A stretch of DNA of 64,000 bases, taken from Anoxybacterium sp963668245. Lineage in GTDB: Bacteria; Bacillota; Clostridia; Peptostreptococcales; Anaerovoracaceae. Positions within the stretch are counted from its first letter, which is position 1. Each line of letters starts with the position of its first letter. The translations under genes and the position numbers were made by a program. The DNA lies in the NCBI GenBank assembly GCA_963668245.2, contig OY764195.2, forward strand, positions 1,054,001-1,118,000. The letters run 5' to 3'. Below are positions 9,007 through 17,778 of this stretch, piece after piece. Under the pieces are notes generated by a model. The model was not told the DNA's origin and ran no database searches. It saw only the letters and a program-made list of their open reading frames with translations.

Positions 9007-9912
9007 ATGCAGGATGTTTTAGAGGATATAATCAGGTTGAAAAAAGAGCAAGATGCAATCATTCTTGCTCATTATTATGTGAATGAAGAAGTGCAAAAAA
9101 TTGCTGATTTTGTAGGGGATTCCTACTTTCTGAGCAATGTGGCTTCAAAAATGGAAGCTACTACAATTGTTCTGGCAGGTGTTCGCTTTATGGCGGAGGG
9201 TGTTAAAATATTGAATCCAGATAAAAGAGTCTTATTGCCTCATCTTGATGCGGACTGCCCAATGGCACATATGGTAGATTTAGAGCAGGTCGTCCATATG
9301 AAAAAGAAAATGAAGGACTTGGCTGTGGTTTGCTATATTAACTCAATCACTGAATTAAAAGCACTATCAGATGTTTGTGTGACTTCATCCAATGCAGAAA
9401 AAATTGTAAAGTCATTAGCAGAAAAGAATATTTTATTTTTACCTGATCAACACCTAGGAAGGTATCTCGCATCTCTGATCCCAGATAAATCCTTTTATTT
9501 TCAGGAAGGATTTTGTCCTACGCATAGAAACATTACCAAAATCCAAGTGAAAGAGCTGAAGCAACAATTTCCAAATGCAGATGTTTTAGTTCATCCTGAG
9601 TGTGGCATGGATGTGATAGAAATGGGGGATTATATCGGCAGCACTTCTGGCATTATTTCTTATGCAAAGCACAGTCCTAAAACAGATTTTATTATTTGTA
9701 CAGAACAGGGAGTTCATTATCAATTGAAACAAAACAATTTGGAAAAAAGGTACCATTTTATCAAAGAAACTCCTCTTTGTTTGGATATGAAGCGGATTAC
9801 CCTTGATCAGATCGGTCAGGCATTGCGCCTTGGAACTTATGAAATCTCTGTTGACGAACCATTGAGGCAACTTGCCGAATGTTCGCTGAAAAGAATGCAT
9901 GAGCTCGCATAA
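9007..9912 (+). CDS. nadA: Quinolinate synthase NadA
   Basis: A 301-residue enzyme that condenses iminoaspartate with dihydroxyacetone phosphate to quinolinate, the de novo NAD precursor. It needs an oxygen-sensitive [4Fe-4S] cluster. The three ligand cysteines of the family are visible: C84 (DADCPMAH), C170 (EGFCPTH) and C258 (TPLCLDMKRITL). Length matches the short NadA type. AGGAGG lies seven bases before the ATG. It is the first gene of nadA-nadB-nadC, driven by the promoter at 8951. Confidence 0.96.
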   Translation: MQDVLEDIIRLKKEQDAIILAHYYVNEEVQKIADFVGDSYFLSNVASKMEATTIVLAGVRFMAEGVKILNPDKRVLLPHLDADCPMAHMVDLEQVVHMKKKMKDLAVVCYINSITELKALSDVCVTSSNAEKIVKSLAEKNILFLPDQHLGRYLASLIPDKSFYFQEGFCPTHRNITKIQVKELKQQFPNADVLVHPECGMDVIEMGDYIGSTSGIISYAKHSPKTDFIICTEQGVHYQLKQNNLEKRYHFIKETPLCLDMKRITLDQIGQALRLGTYEISVDEPLRQLAECSLKRMHELA

Positions 9913-9965
9913 AATCTAATGGTGATAAGTCAATGCAGGTCTAGGAAAATAATGAGGGTGATAAA

Positions 9966-11294
9966 TTGAGGAAAGAAAAGACGGACGTTTTGGTGGTAGG
10001 GGCTGGGGTCGCCGGGTTGTACTTAGCTTTGAATCTGCCAGAACAAGTTAAAGTAAGGGTAATTGCCAAGGATCAGCTTGAGATCAGTGATTCTTATCTG
10101 GCACAAGGTGGAATTGCAACCTTAAGAGATCAAAATGATTATGAAGACTATTTTGAAGATACATTAAAAGCGGGACACTATAAAAATCGTTTGGATTCTG
10201 TTCGGATTATGATTCAAGAGTCAAACGAGATTATAGAAGAACTGTTGTCTTATGGCGTAGAGTTTGAGAGAAGCCAAGAAGGACTAATATACACAAAAGA
10301 AGGCGGGCACTCAAAAGCTAGAATTTTGCATCATAAAGATATTACAGGTAAGGAAATCACGAGCAAACTCCTTTCGCAAGCCAAGAAACGCAAGAATATT
10401 CGGCTAGATATCCATATGGAAATGCTGGACGTTATCGCCAAGGACAATATCTGTAAAGGGGTATTGGTGAAAAGTTTGGATCAGGGGTGGATTACAATCA
10501 ATGCAAAGGTAGTTATATTTGCCACTGGGGGCATCGGAGGATTATTTCAAAACACAACTAACTATGAGATTCTAAAAGGAGATGCCATTGCAATCGCATT
10601 GAGAAACAAAATTGCGTTGCAGGATATTCATTGTATTCAAATACATCCTACTGCGCTTTATTCAAGAAAAGAAGGAAGGAAGTTTTTGATTTCAGAATCA
10701 GTAAGAGGTGAGGGTGCGATTTTGCTCAACCCAGTTTGGAAACGATTTATCAACGAATTAGAACCAAGAGATGTTGTGGCAGCTGCCATAAAAGAGGAAA
10801 TGGATAAATTCAATAGTCCATATGTGTATTTATCTCTTGGACATATGGATGGAGCAAGGATACGGGAACGGTTTCCGAGTATTTATCAAAAGTGCAGTGA
10901 AGAAGGATATGATTTCACAAAAGATTTCATCCCAGTCACACCAGCGCAGCACTACCTTATGGGAGGCATTCAGGTTGACTTAGATGGGAAAACTTCCATG
11001 GACCATCTTTTTGCTGTGGGAGAAACAAGCTGCAACGGGGTTCATGGTGCCAATCGGTTAGGAAGCAATTCCTTGCTTGAGAGCCTTGTTTTTGCTAGAA
11101 GAGCAGCAAAAAAAGTCCAGAGCATGATTTCGCGGATTCCATTGGAATTGTTTGAAGGGGTAATCCCAACTGATAGTTACAATACGATCAAAGAAAAGGA
11201 CAGGCAGTTAATATTAGATGAAATTAAGAGAAAGGATCGGAACTTTTATGAATTATGGTGTGATGGCAATCAACTGGGACGAATATCTTCTTAA
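9966..11294 (+). CDS. nadB: L-aspartate oxidase NadB (short form)
   Basis: A flavoprotein that oxidises L-aspartate to iminoaspartate for NadA; in anaerobes fumarate can be the electron acceptor. The FAD-binding motif VVGAGVAGLYLAL is at the N-terminus; DSYLAQGGIA, IHPTALY, SVRGEGAIL and GANRLGSNSLLES are characteristic of the fumarate reductase/succinate dehydrogenase flavoprotein family and of NadB. The start is TTG with GAGGGTG upstream. At 442 residues it lacks most of the C-terminal helical domain of the roughly 530-residue proteobacterial enzyme. Its 3' end overlaps nadC. Confidence 0.93.
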   Translation: MRKEKTDVLVVGAGVAGLYLALNLPEQVKVRVIAKDQLEISDSYLAQGGIATLRDQNDYEDYFEDTLKAGHYKNRLDSVRIMIQESNEIIEELLSYGVEFERSQEGLIYTKEGGHSKARILHHKDITGKEITSKLLSQAKKRKNIRLDIHMEMLDVIAKDNICKGVLVKSLDQGWITINAKVVIFATGGIGGLFQNTTNYEILKGDAIAIALRNKIALQDIHCIQIHPTALYSRKEGRKFLISESVRGEGAILLNPVWKRFINELEPRDVVAAAIKEEMDKFNSPYVYLSLGHMDGARIRERFPSIYQKCSEEGYDFTKDFIPVTPAQHYLMGGIQVDLDGKTSMDHLFAVGETSCNGVHGANRLGSNSLLESLVFARRAAKKVQSMISRIPLELFEGVIPTDSYNTIKEKDRQLILDEIKRKDRNFYELWCDGNQLGRISS

Positions 11295-12117
11295 CGCATT
11301 GAAAGAAGATGTAGCAAATGGAGATATTACAACAAATAGCATTTTGACAGACCAAAAAATCGGAAAGGGTCAGCTTATCTCAAAAGAAGATGGAATCATT
11401 GCAGGCATAGATGTTTTTGTACGCGTATTTCAACTCTTAGATGAAAAAATCAGCTTTGAAACAACAATAAAGGATGGGGACCATGTTGGAAAAGGGCAGG
11501 TTTTGGGTTTCATCAAAGGGGATCTGAGAGCGATACTGACTGGTGAGCGTGTGGCATTAAACTACCTGCAGCGAATGAGTGGAATTGCTACTTATACAAG
11601 AAGATTGGTCAATCAACTGGAAGGCTTCCAAACACAGATATTGGATACTAGAAAAACCACCCCGAACATGAGGGTTTTTGAAAAATATGCAGTAAAGATT
11701 GGTGGGGGGGCAAACCATCGATTTAACTTGTCTGATGGAATTTTAATCAAGGATAATCATATCAACGCGGCAGGGAGCATTGGAGAAGCGATTGCATTGG
11801 TTAAGGAGCATGCTTCGTTCGTAAGAAAAATTGAAATCGAAGTAGAGAGCTTAGACATGCTGGAGCAAGCGTTAGAAGCAGGAGCGGATATTATCATGCT
11901 GGATAATATGGACGATATCACAATGAAGAAGGCAGTAGAAAGAGTGGCAGGAAGGGCGATAACTGAAGCTTCTGGAAATGTTACAGAGGAACGCATTCGT
12001 GGGATTGCAAGTACGGGTGTTGATTATATTTCCATTGGCGCATTGACTCATTCTTCTGGGATATTGGATTTTTCACTGAAAAACCTTTCTTGTGAAGATT
12101 TCAGATCGCCTTCATAA
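11248..12117 (+). CDS. nadC: Nicotinate-nucleotide diphosphorylase (carboxylating) NadC
   Basis: Quinolinate phosphoribosyltransferase, the third step of de novo NAD synthesis, converting quinolinate and PRPP to nicotinate mononucleotide. Typical motifs are EDVANGDITT, GERVALNYLQRMSGIAT, LDTRKTTPNMR, GGGANHRFNLSDGILIKDNH, EIEVES and IMLDNM. With the ATG at 11248 (AAAGGATCGG upstream) it has 289 residues, the usual length; ATGs at 11218 and 11263 are alternatives. It overlaps nadB by 47 bp, so the two are translationally linked. A terminator follows at 12187. Confidence 0.95.
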   Translation: MNYGVMAINWDEYLLNALKEDVANGDITTNSILTDQKIGKGQLISKEDGIIAGIDVFVRVFQLLDEKISFETTIKDGDHVGKGQVLGFIKGDLRAILTGERVALNYLQRMSGIATYTRRLVNQLEGFQTQILDTRKTTPNMRVFEKYAVKIGGGANHRFNLSDGILIKDNHINAAGSIGEAIALVKEHASFVRKIEIEVESLDMLEQALEAGADIIMLDNMDDITMKKAVERVAGRAITEASGNVTEERIRGIASTGVDYISIGALTHSSGILDFSLKNLSCEDFRSPS

Positions 12118-12186
12118 ATCAAACAATTATTGGTTACCTTTTAGAATTAAGATGTAAAAAACAGGAGGCAATCAGGCCGAATGTAT

Positions 12187-12240
12187 GGGAACTGCCTTGC
12201 TATGACATATTATAGTGGGCGGTTCCCTTCTGCTTTTTTG
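12187..12240 (+). terminator. Terminator of the nad operon
   Basis: GGGAACTGCC pairs with GGCGGTTCCC across a 21-base loop and is followed by CTTTTTT. The rest of 12118-12429 holds only the cheV promoter. Confidence 0.75.
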
Positions 12241-12356
12241 AAATTATCGATAGATTGGCGAAACAAAATTGCCATTCTTTTGCATTAAATTTGAGAAGAC
12301 ATGGAACATTTGAGTTTTAATGGAGTATAAAAGGGTATGAAATTCGATAGTTACAG

Positions 12357-12385
12357 TTCACATCTTAGATCAGATAATATATAAT
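12357..12385 (+). promoter_or_regulatory. Probable cheV promoter
   Basis: TTCACA, 17 bases, TATAAT, 44 bp upstream of the cheV start. The -10 is consensus and the -35 has one mismatch. Confidence 0.55.
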
Positions 12386-12429
12386 AGCATTTATGCAAGA
12401 TTATTCCTAAAGCTGGAAAGGAGCATTTT

Positions 12430-13350
12430 ATGTTTGATAATAGCGAACAAACAAAAATTTTGTTGGAGTCTGGTACCAATGAGCTGGAGATTATGGAATT
12501 TACCATAGCAGGTGAGGTATTTGGTATCAACGTAGCAAAAGTAAGAGAAATCATGAAGGCACAAGAAGTAAAGATGATGCCCAATGCTCATTCTGTAGTG
12601 GAGGGTGTTTTCAAGCCTAGAAACGAGATTATCACGGTCATTGATTTGGGAAAATACTTGAATTTACCGCGGGATGCAAATAACGATAGGGATGTTTTTA
12701 TTATCACCCATTTTAACAACCTGAATTTTGCATTTCATGTAGATTCCGTAGTAGGTATTGATCGAATTTCTTGGACAGAAATTAAGAAGCCAGATCATGT
12801 GATTTATGGTGGCGATGAAGGTGTTGCGACTGGAATTGCATCTTACAAAAAAAGGCTGATTACGATTTTGGATTTTGAAAAAATCGTAGCTGAAATCAGT
12901 CCGGAATCAAGTATTCAAGTTTCTTCGATTGAAAAATTAGGAGAAAGAAAAGATACCGATAAGACTATTTTGATTGCAGAGGATTCAATGTTGCTCGCAA
13001 AATTAATTGTCGAGAGTCTGCACAAAGCTGGTTATAAAAATACGATTAAGACAGATAATGGACAAGAAGCATGGAAATATCTTGAGGAAGCAAAAACGAG
13101 TGGAGATGAGATAAAAGATCATGTTGCTTGTATTGTATCGGATATAGAAATGCCTTTGATGGACGGGCATCACCTGACTAAACTTGTGAAAACAGATCCA
13201 GTTCTCAAAGCAATCCCGCTGATTCTGTTTTCTTCTTTGATCAATGAAGAAATGAGGATTAAAGGGCAGCAAGTGGGTGCGGATGATCAAATCAGCAAGC
13301 CGGAGATTGATAAATTGGTTGGTATTATCGATCGCTTGACTGCAAAGTAG
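12430..13350 (+). CDS. cheV: Chemotaxis coupling protein CheV (CheW-REC)
   Basis: A 306-residue cytoplasmic protein. The N-terminal CheW domain (about 15-160; FTIAGEVFGINVAKVREI, NEIITVIDLGKYL) couples receptors to CheA; the C-terminal receiver (about 175-305) has ILIAEDS, CIVSDIEMPLMDG with the phospho-acceptor aspartate, and the late lysine in ISKPE. CheV contributes to adaptation in Firmicutes such as Bacillus. AAAGGAG precedes the ATG. It is monocistronic, with a terminator at 13424-13482. It fits with the flagellin and the chemoreceptor in this window. Confidence 0.93.
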   Translation: MFDNSEQTKILLESGTNELEIMEFTIAGEVFGINVAKVREIMKAQEVKMMPNAHSVVEGVFKPRNEIITVIDLGKYLNLPRDANNDRDVFIITHFNNLNFAFHVDSVVGIDRISWTEIKKPDHVIYGGDEGVATGIASYKKRLITILDFEKIVAEISPESSIQVSSIEKLGERKDTDKTILIAEDSMLLAKLIVESLHKAGYKNTIKTDNGQEAWKYLEEAKTSGDEIKDHVACIVSDIEMPLMDGHHLTKLVKTDPVLKAIPLILFSSLINEEMRIKGQQVGADDQISKPEIDKLVGIIDRLTAK

Positions 13351-13423
13351 CCTTGAAAAAAGTATGATTGATGATATACCAAATAAAATATAAGCAGAGT
13401 AATAGAATAAAAGGTTTTTATTA

Positions 13424-13482
13424 GCCGACCCCCAAAAAGCGAGATACATTTCAAAATCTAACGATTGGGAGGTCGGTTTTTT
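13424..13482 (+). terminator. Terminator after cheV
   Basis: GCCGACCCCCA pairs with TGGGAGGTCGG across a loop of about 30 bases and is followed by seven T. It lies between convergent cheV and topB. Confidence 0.7.
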
Positions 13483-13543
13483 TATGATACTTTTCTGTTT
13501 TTTGTAAGTTTGTTTGTGGGAAGTACTGTGTTTCGGGTTGCGA

Positions 13544-15685
13544 TTATTTATCCTTTTGAAGTTTTTCCCAAGCAAGCGCAAAGGCAGACGCTTGAGGATT
13601 TTCTTTCTCCTGCTTTTGCATATATTGCTGTACTGCTTTTTTGTTCATCGAATTCTTATTTTCCGAGAGTTGTTTGTTAAAACGATCAAATTTTTCTCGA
13701 AAACCGCAGGAGCAGGAATAGATTCTTTTCTCGTCTTGTCCAATTACATTTAGCTTTTTATGACACTGAGGACAACGGGCATTGCTTATGTAGGAAAGGT
13801 TTTGCTTGTAACCGCATTCCCTGTCCTGGCAGACAAGCATTTTCCCTTTTTTTCCGTTGACCTCAAGTAAAAATTTATCACAAAGAGGGCATCTTGTTCT
13901 TGTCATATTGTCGTGCTTATAGGTGCTATTGCTCGCAATGACTCGACCAACAAGAACGGTAGAAAAATCCTTCATCTCGCGGATAAAAGGTCCACTTTTC
14001 TCCTGTCCTTTACTTATGGCGGTGAGTCTCTTTTCCCATTTTTCGGTTAACTCAGGGGATTTTAATTCCTCGGGAACCAACTGAATCAATTGGATGCCCT
14101 TGCTCAGTGGGAATATTTCTTTCCCTCGGCGCTCTGCGGAATTTGCGGTAAACATCTTTTCTATAATATCTGCTCTGGTAGCAGGTGTTCCCAAATTATG
14201 ATGTTCCATAACAGAGAGCAAAGATGCTTCTGTATATCGAGGTGGAGGTGTCGTTTTTCCATTCTTCATTTTTACATCTAAAACGGTCAGGCTTTGGCCT
14301 TGTTTCAGATCCGGTAGATTTTGATGTCTTAAATCAATTTCATCAAGGGATTCATTATCTTCGTTATCAAAACTTCCATTATAAATAGCTTTCCACCCTA
14401 GCTTCCTGACAATTTTCCCTTTTGCTGTAAAGAGTTCATTATTTATTTTAAATTTAACTGCTGTTTGCAAATACTCAAAATCAGAACTAAAAACCGCAAG
14501 AAACCGCTTCACGACAAGGTCATATATTTTTCGTTCATCGGAAGACAAATCGGATAAACGACCATACTCCTCCGTTGGAATAATCGCATGATGATCTGTC
14601 ACTTTGCTATCATCTACGATGCGCTTTGAAACCTTTATCCCTGATTTCAAAAGGGAAGAGGCGATTTTTGTATACTCACCTGAAGAAATGGCAATGAACC
14701 GATCTTTTAAAGTAGGGACAATGTCACTGCTAATATATCGAGAATCTGTTCTTGGGTAGGTTAACACCTTGTGCTCTTCATATAGTCGCTGCATCAGATT
14801 TAATGTTTGCTTGGCAGAAAACCCATATCTGATATTAGCATCCCTTTGCAGCTCTGTTAGGTCATAAAGTAGCGGTGGTAACTCTTTTTTCTCATCCTTT
14901 TTCAATTCTGTGATGATGCCATTTTTGCCTTTGGTGTTTTCCAATACTGACAAAGCCTTTTCTTTTTCTGAAATTATGGTTTGATTATTTTTTTCGTTTG
15001 ACCAGATTCCTTCAAAACTTGCGAGTTCCGCGTGGATTGTGTAGTAGTCTTTTGGAATAAATCGTTTGATTTCTTCTTCTTTCTTTACGATCATTGCCAG
15101 TGTAGGTGTTTGGACTCGACCAGCAGATAATTGAGCGTTATGCTTACAAGTCAGTGCTCTTGTTACATTGAGACCAACATACCAATCTGCTTCGGCACGA
15201 CTTTGCGCAGAATAGAATAGATTGTTGTATTCGGAGGCGTCCTTTAAATGATGAAAACCATCTCGGATGCTTTTATCAGTTTGAGATGAAATCCAAAGGC
15301 GCTGAACAGGCCTGTGGAATCCTGTCTTTTGTATAATCCAGCGTGCGACAAGCTCCCCTTCTCTTCCTGCATCTGTTGCGATAATTAGGCTAGTAATTTC
15401 AGGACTTTTCATGAGTTTTTTTACTACCTGAAACTGTTTGTTTGTTTCCTTCAAAACCACTAAATCCATTTTTTCTGGCAAGATTGGCAGGGTTTCAAGT
15501 GCCCATTTTTTATAATGCTCTCCATAGTGTTCTGGATCGGCGAGGGTAACTAAATGGCCTAATGACCAGGTCACAATATATTTTTGTCCAATGATATGCC
15601 CCTCTTTTGGTTGGGTACAACCTAATACACGTGCCAGTTCCTTGCCAACCGAAGGTTTTTCTGCTAATACTAATATTTTTCCCAT
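13544..15685 (-). CDS. topB: DNA topoisomerase III
   Basis: A 713-residue type IA topoisomerase that passes single strands through a covalent 5'-phosphotyrosine nick and decatenates DNA. The TOPRIM domain starts with VLAEKPSVGKELARVLG and contains ATDAGREGELV. The active-site region is LTYPRTDSRYIS with the catalytic tyrosine. After about residue 600 a zinc-ribbon tail shows paired CPLC/CQDREC and CPQC/CSC motifs. AGGAG lies five bases before the ATG. It is convergent with cheV and divergent from flagellin. The length and zinc tail match Firmicute TopB; mobile-element TopB paralogues are possible, but no transfer genes are adjacent. Confidence 0.94.
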   Translation of the reverse strand: MGKILVLAEKPSVGKELARVLGCTQPKEGHIIGQKYIVTWSLGHLVTLADPEHYGEHYKKWALETLPILPEKMDLVVLKETNKQFQVVKKLMKSPEITSLIIATDAGREGELVARWIIQKTGFHRPVQRLWISSQTDKSIRDGFHHLKDASEYNNLFYSAQSRAEADWYVGLNVTRALTCKHNAQLSAGRVQTPTLAMIVKKEEEIKRFIPKDYYTIHAELASFEGIWSNEKNNQTIISEKEKALSVLENTKGKNGIITELKKDEKKELPPLLYDLTELQRDANIRYGFSAKQTLNLMQRLYEEHKVLTYPRTDSRYISSDIVPTLKDRFIAISSGEYTKIASSLLKSGIKVSKRIVDDSKVTDHHAIIPTEEYGRLSDLSSDERKIYDLVVKRFLAVFSSDFEYLQTAVKFKINNELFTAKGKIVRKLGWKAIYNGSFDNEDNESLDEIDLRHQNLPDLKQGQSLTVLDVKMKNGKTTPPPRYTEASLLSVMEHHNLGTPATRADIIEKMFTANSAERRGKEIFPLSKGIQLIQLVPEELKSPELTEKWEKRLTAISKGQEKSGPFIREMKDFSTVLVGRVIASNSTYKHDNMTRTRCPLCDKFLLEVNGKKGKMLVCQDRECGYKQNLSYISNARCPQCHKKLNVIGQDEKRIYSCSCGFREKFDRFNKQLSENKNSMNKKAVQQYMQKQEKENPQASAFALAWEKLQKDK

Positions 15686-15810
15686 TGTATCTCCTATGGT
15701 ACAGCCAAAAAATGAAAATGCAACTATTAAAAAAAGAATTTCGATTATTTGGCGAATTACAAATCAGATTTATTAATTATTATAACACAAACCATAGCAC
15801 AACCAAAGAA

Positions 15811-15847
15811 ACATGTCGGTTATAAAAAATGTACAACATGTCAGTTA
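15811..15847. repeat. 12-bp direct repeats upstream of the flagellin promoter
   Basis: ACATGTCGGTTA (15811-15822) and ACATGTCAGTTA (15836-15847) repeat with a 25-bp period in the topB/flagellin divergent region, 14 bp before the sigma-28 -35 element. They may be a tandem binding site; no regulator is identified. Confidence 0.5.
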
Positions 15848-15860
15848 GAAAAAAGGTACT

Positions 15861-15887
15861 TAACAAGACAAAATAAGAACCGATAAT
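15861..15887 (+). promoter_or_regulatory. Sigma-28 (SigD/FliA) flagellar promoter
   Basis: TAAC, 15 bases, CCGATAAT closely follows the flagellar consensus TAAA-N15-(G)CCGATAA/T. It lies 40 bp upstream of the flagellin start. Confidence 0.8.
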
Positions 15888-15927
15888 ACAACTGTGTATC
15901 TAAATAAAAAGGAAGGAGGTGAAATAG

Positions 15928-17607
15928 ATGAGAATAAATCACAATCTGGCCGCCATCAATGCAAATCGAAACTTAGCGGCCAATAATCAGGCAACCTCTG
16001 GGGAGCTGCAAAAACTTTCTTCAGGGTTGCGGATTAATAGTTCAGCTGACGACGCAGCGGGACTTGCTATCTCTGAAAAGATGCGGTCCCAAATCCGAGG
16101 ATTAGATCAAAGTACAAAAAATATCAATGATGCGATTTCTTTGGTGCAAACTGCGGAAGGTGGTATGACCGAAGTACATGATTTGCTGCAAAGAGGGCGA
16201 GAATTATCTGTTCAAGCTGCCAATGGAACACTAACAGGAGATGACCAAAATCAAATCCAAGAAGAGATTTCAAAAATATTGGAAGAAATCAATGGCATTG
16301 CAGAAAAAACAGAGTTTAACACAAAGAAACTTTTGAATTCTTTTTCAGCAGATGATGCAGTGAAAAATGCGGTGATTAATGGTCTAAAATCAGGATGGCT
16401 ATCGGAATCTGCTTCATTAATCAGTACCTATTATGGGTTGACTGAAAGCTCCAGAAATCTGACGATAACGCTAGTTCCTACCACGGGAGATGATGCGCTA
16501 GCTTATGTAGCATCTTCTTGGAGCGTAGCTGGAAATTCGGCCACGTTGGTTAATCAGAATTTAACCATTGATTTAGGGGATTTTGCTCCTGCAACGGGAA
16601 GTAGCGGAAGCAATGGAAGCCCAATTAGCGACGATCGTATCATTGCTCATGAGATGGTTCATGCTATTATGGCAGACGCCATGGGGGATGACTTTTATGA
16701 CATGCCCACATGGTTTAAGGAAGGCACAGCAGAGTTTATACCAGGTGCAGATGAGCGATTGAAAATTGATGTAACTGCCAATGGTATTGCAGCGGTAGTG
16801 AATCGAGCGGTTGCCCTAATTGGCGGTGCTGCATGGTCAGCGCCTGCAACAAGCCTTGATTATTCGGCATCTTATCTTGCAGTAAAGTATATTAATAGTA
16901 ATCTAAATGGAGGAACTACCTTTGCTGACCTGATTAGTGGTATTGATGATGATAATGATGCTACTGATGCCACGTTAACCTCAATTGTTGCCAGTACGAG
17001 TTTTGCGGACGTTGCAGCACTACAGGCAAGTCTAACGGCCAATGGGGCGACGTTTTACGGGACGGTGCTAGATGTGGATGATGCTGACACGGGATCTATC
17101 GCAGGTTCGGACTACGGGGGACCTGTCTTAAATGATGAGGATATTATCGCCACTGGAACTTACTCTGAAAATCCAACCAACTATAATGTGATTTTTCCAA
17201 GCGATGGAGATGCGACGGAATCTCTAAAAATCCAAGTAGGCGCCAATTCTGGACAAAATATTGCTGTCGATTTGTTTAGTGTCAAAACCGATGCGCTTGG
17301 AATTGGAGATGTGAATGTATCGGGGGACGCAGAAGGAGCCATAACCTCTTTTGATAATTCCATAAGAAGGATATCTTCTTTCAGAGCCACCTTGGGAGCA
17401 GTACAAAACAAACTGGAGCATGCGTTGAATATAGACCGCTTGATGTCGGAAAATACGCAAAGGTCTGAGTCGCAAATTCGCGATGTAGATATGGCAGACA
17501 GTATGATGGAGTTTACCAAAATGAATATTTTGTCCCAGTCTACACAGGCGATGCTTGCGCAAGCAAATCAACAAAAACAGGGAGTCTTGCAACTGTTAGG
17601 CGCTTAG
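15928..17607 (+). CDS. Flagellin with internal metallopeptidase domain (flagellinolysin type)
   Basis: A 559-residue flagellin. The conserved D0/D1 ends are present: the N-terminus begins MRINHNLAAINANRNL and the C-terminus ends QSTQAMLAQANQQKQGVLQLLG. The surface-exposed central region, usually variable, is here a zinc peptidase-like domain (about 145-420) with HEMVH at 241-245 (HExxH) and KEGTAEF at 264-270, whose glutamate is the likely third ligand, as in gluzincins. Flagellins of this design have been described as flagellinolysins, which make filaments with surface protease activity. GGAAGGAGGTG precedes the ATG; sigma-28 promoter at 15861, terminator at 17654. Proteolytic activity is inferred from motifs only. 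Confidence 0.9.
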   Translation: MRINHNLAAINANRNLAANNQATSGELQKLSSGLRINSSADDAAGLAISEKMRSQIRGLDQSTKNINDAISLVQTAEGGMTEVHDLLQRGRELSVQAANGTLTGDDQNQIQEEISKILEEINGIAEKTEFNTKKLLNSFSADDAVKNAVINGLKSGWLSESASLISTYYGLTESSRNLTITLVPTTGDDALAYVASSWSVAGNSATLVNQNLTIDLGDFAPATGSSGSNGSPISDDRIIAHEMVHAIMADAMGDDFYDMPTWFKEGTAEFIPGADERLKIDVTANGIAAVVNRAVALIGGAAWSAPATSLDYSASYLAVKYINSNLNGGTTFADLISGIDDDNDATDATLTSIVASTSFADVAALQASLTANGATFYGTVLDVDDADTGSIAGSDYGGPVLNDEDIIATGTYSENPTNYNVIFPSDGDATESLKIQVGANSGQNIAVDLFSVKTDALGIGDVNVSGDAEGAITSFDNSIRRISSFRATLGAVQNKLEHALNIDRLMSENTQRSESQIRDVDMADSMMEFTKMNILSQSTQAMLAQANQQKQGVLQLLGA

Positions 17608-17653
17608 CACAACAATGAAAGAATAGGATGATTAAAAATTTGGTAAACAGGAT

Positions 17654-17699
17654 GACAAAACTTCTCCATTCCATTGGGGAAGTTTTGTCTCATTTTTTG
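17654..17699 (+). terminator. Terminator after flagellin
   Basis: GACAAAACTTCTCC pairs with GGGGAAGTTTTGTC and is followed by TCATTTTTTG. A long, strong stem. Confidence 0.9.
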
Positions 17700-17778
17700 T
17701 CTTTTCCTTTTTCTCTTTTCTTCATTTTACAAACCAGAAAAATATGGTATGATATTGGCAGATAAGGAGGTTGTAGCT

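Noticed and set aside
13003..13581. 192-codon open frame antisense to cheV
   Set aside because: Lies across the well-supported receiver of cheV and its terminator; no ribosome site or recognisable domain.
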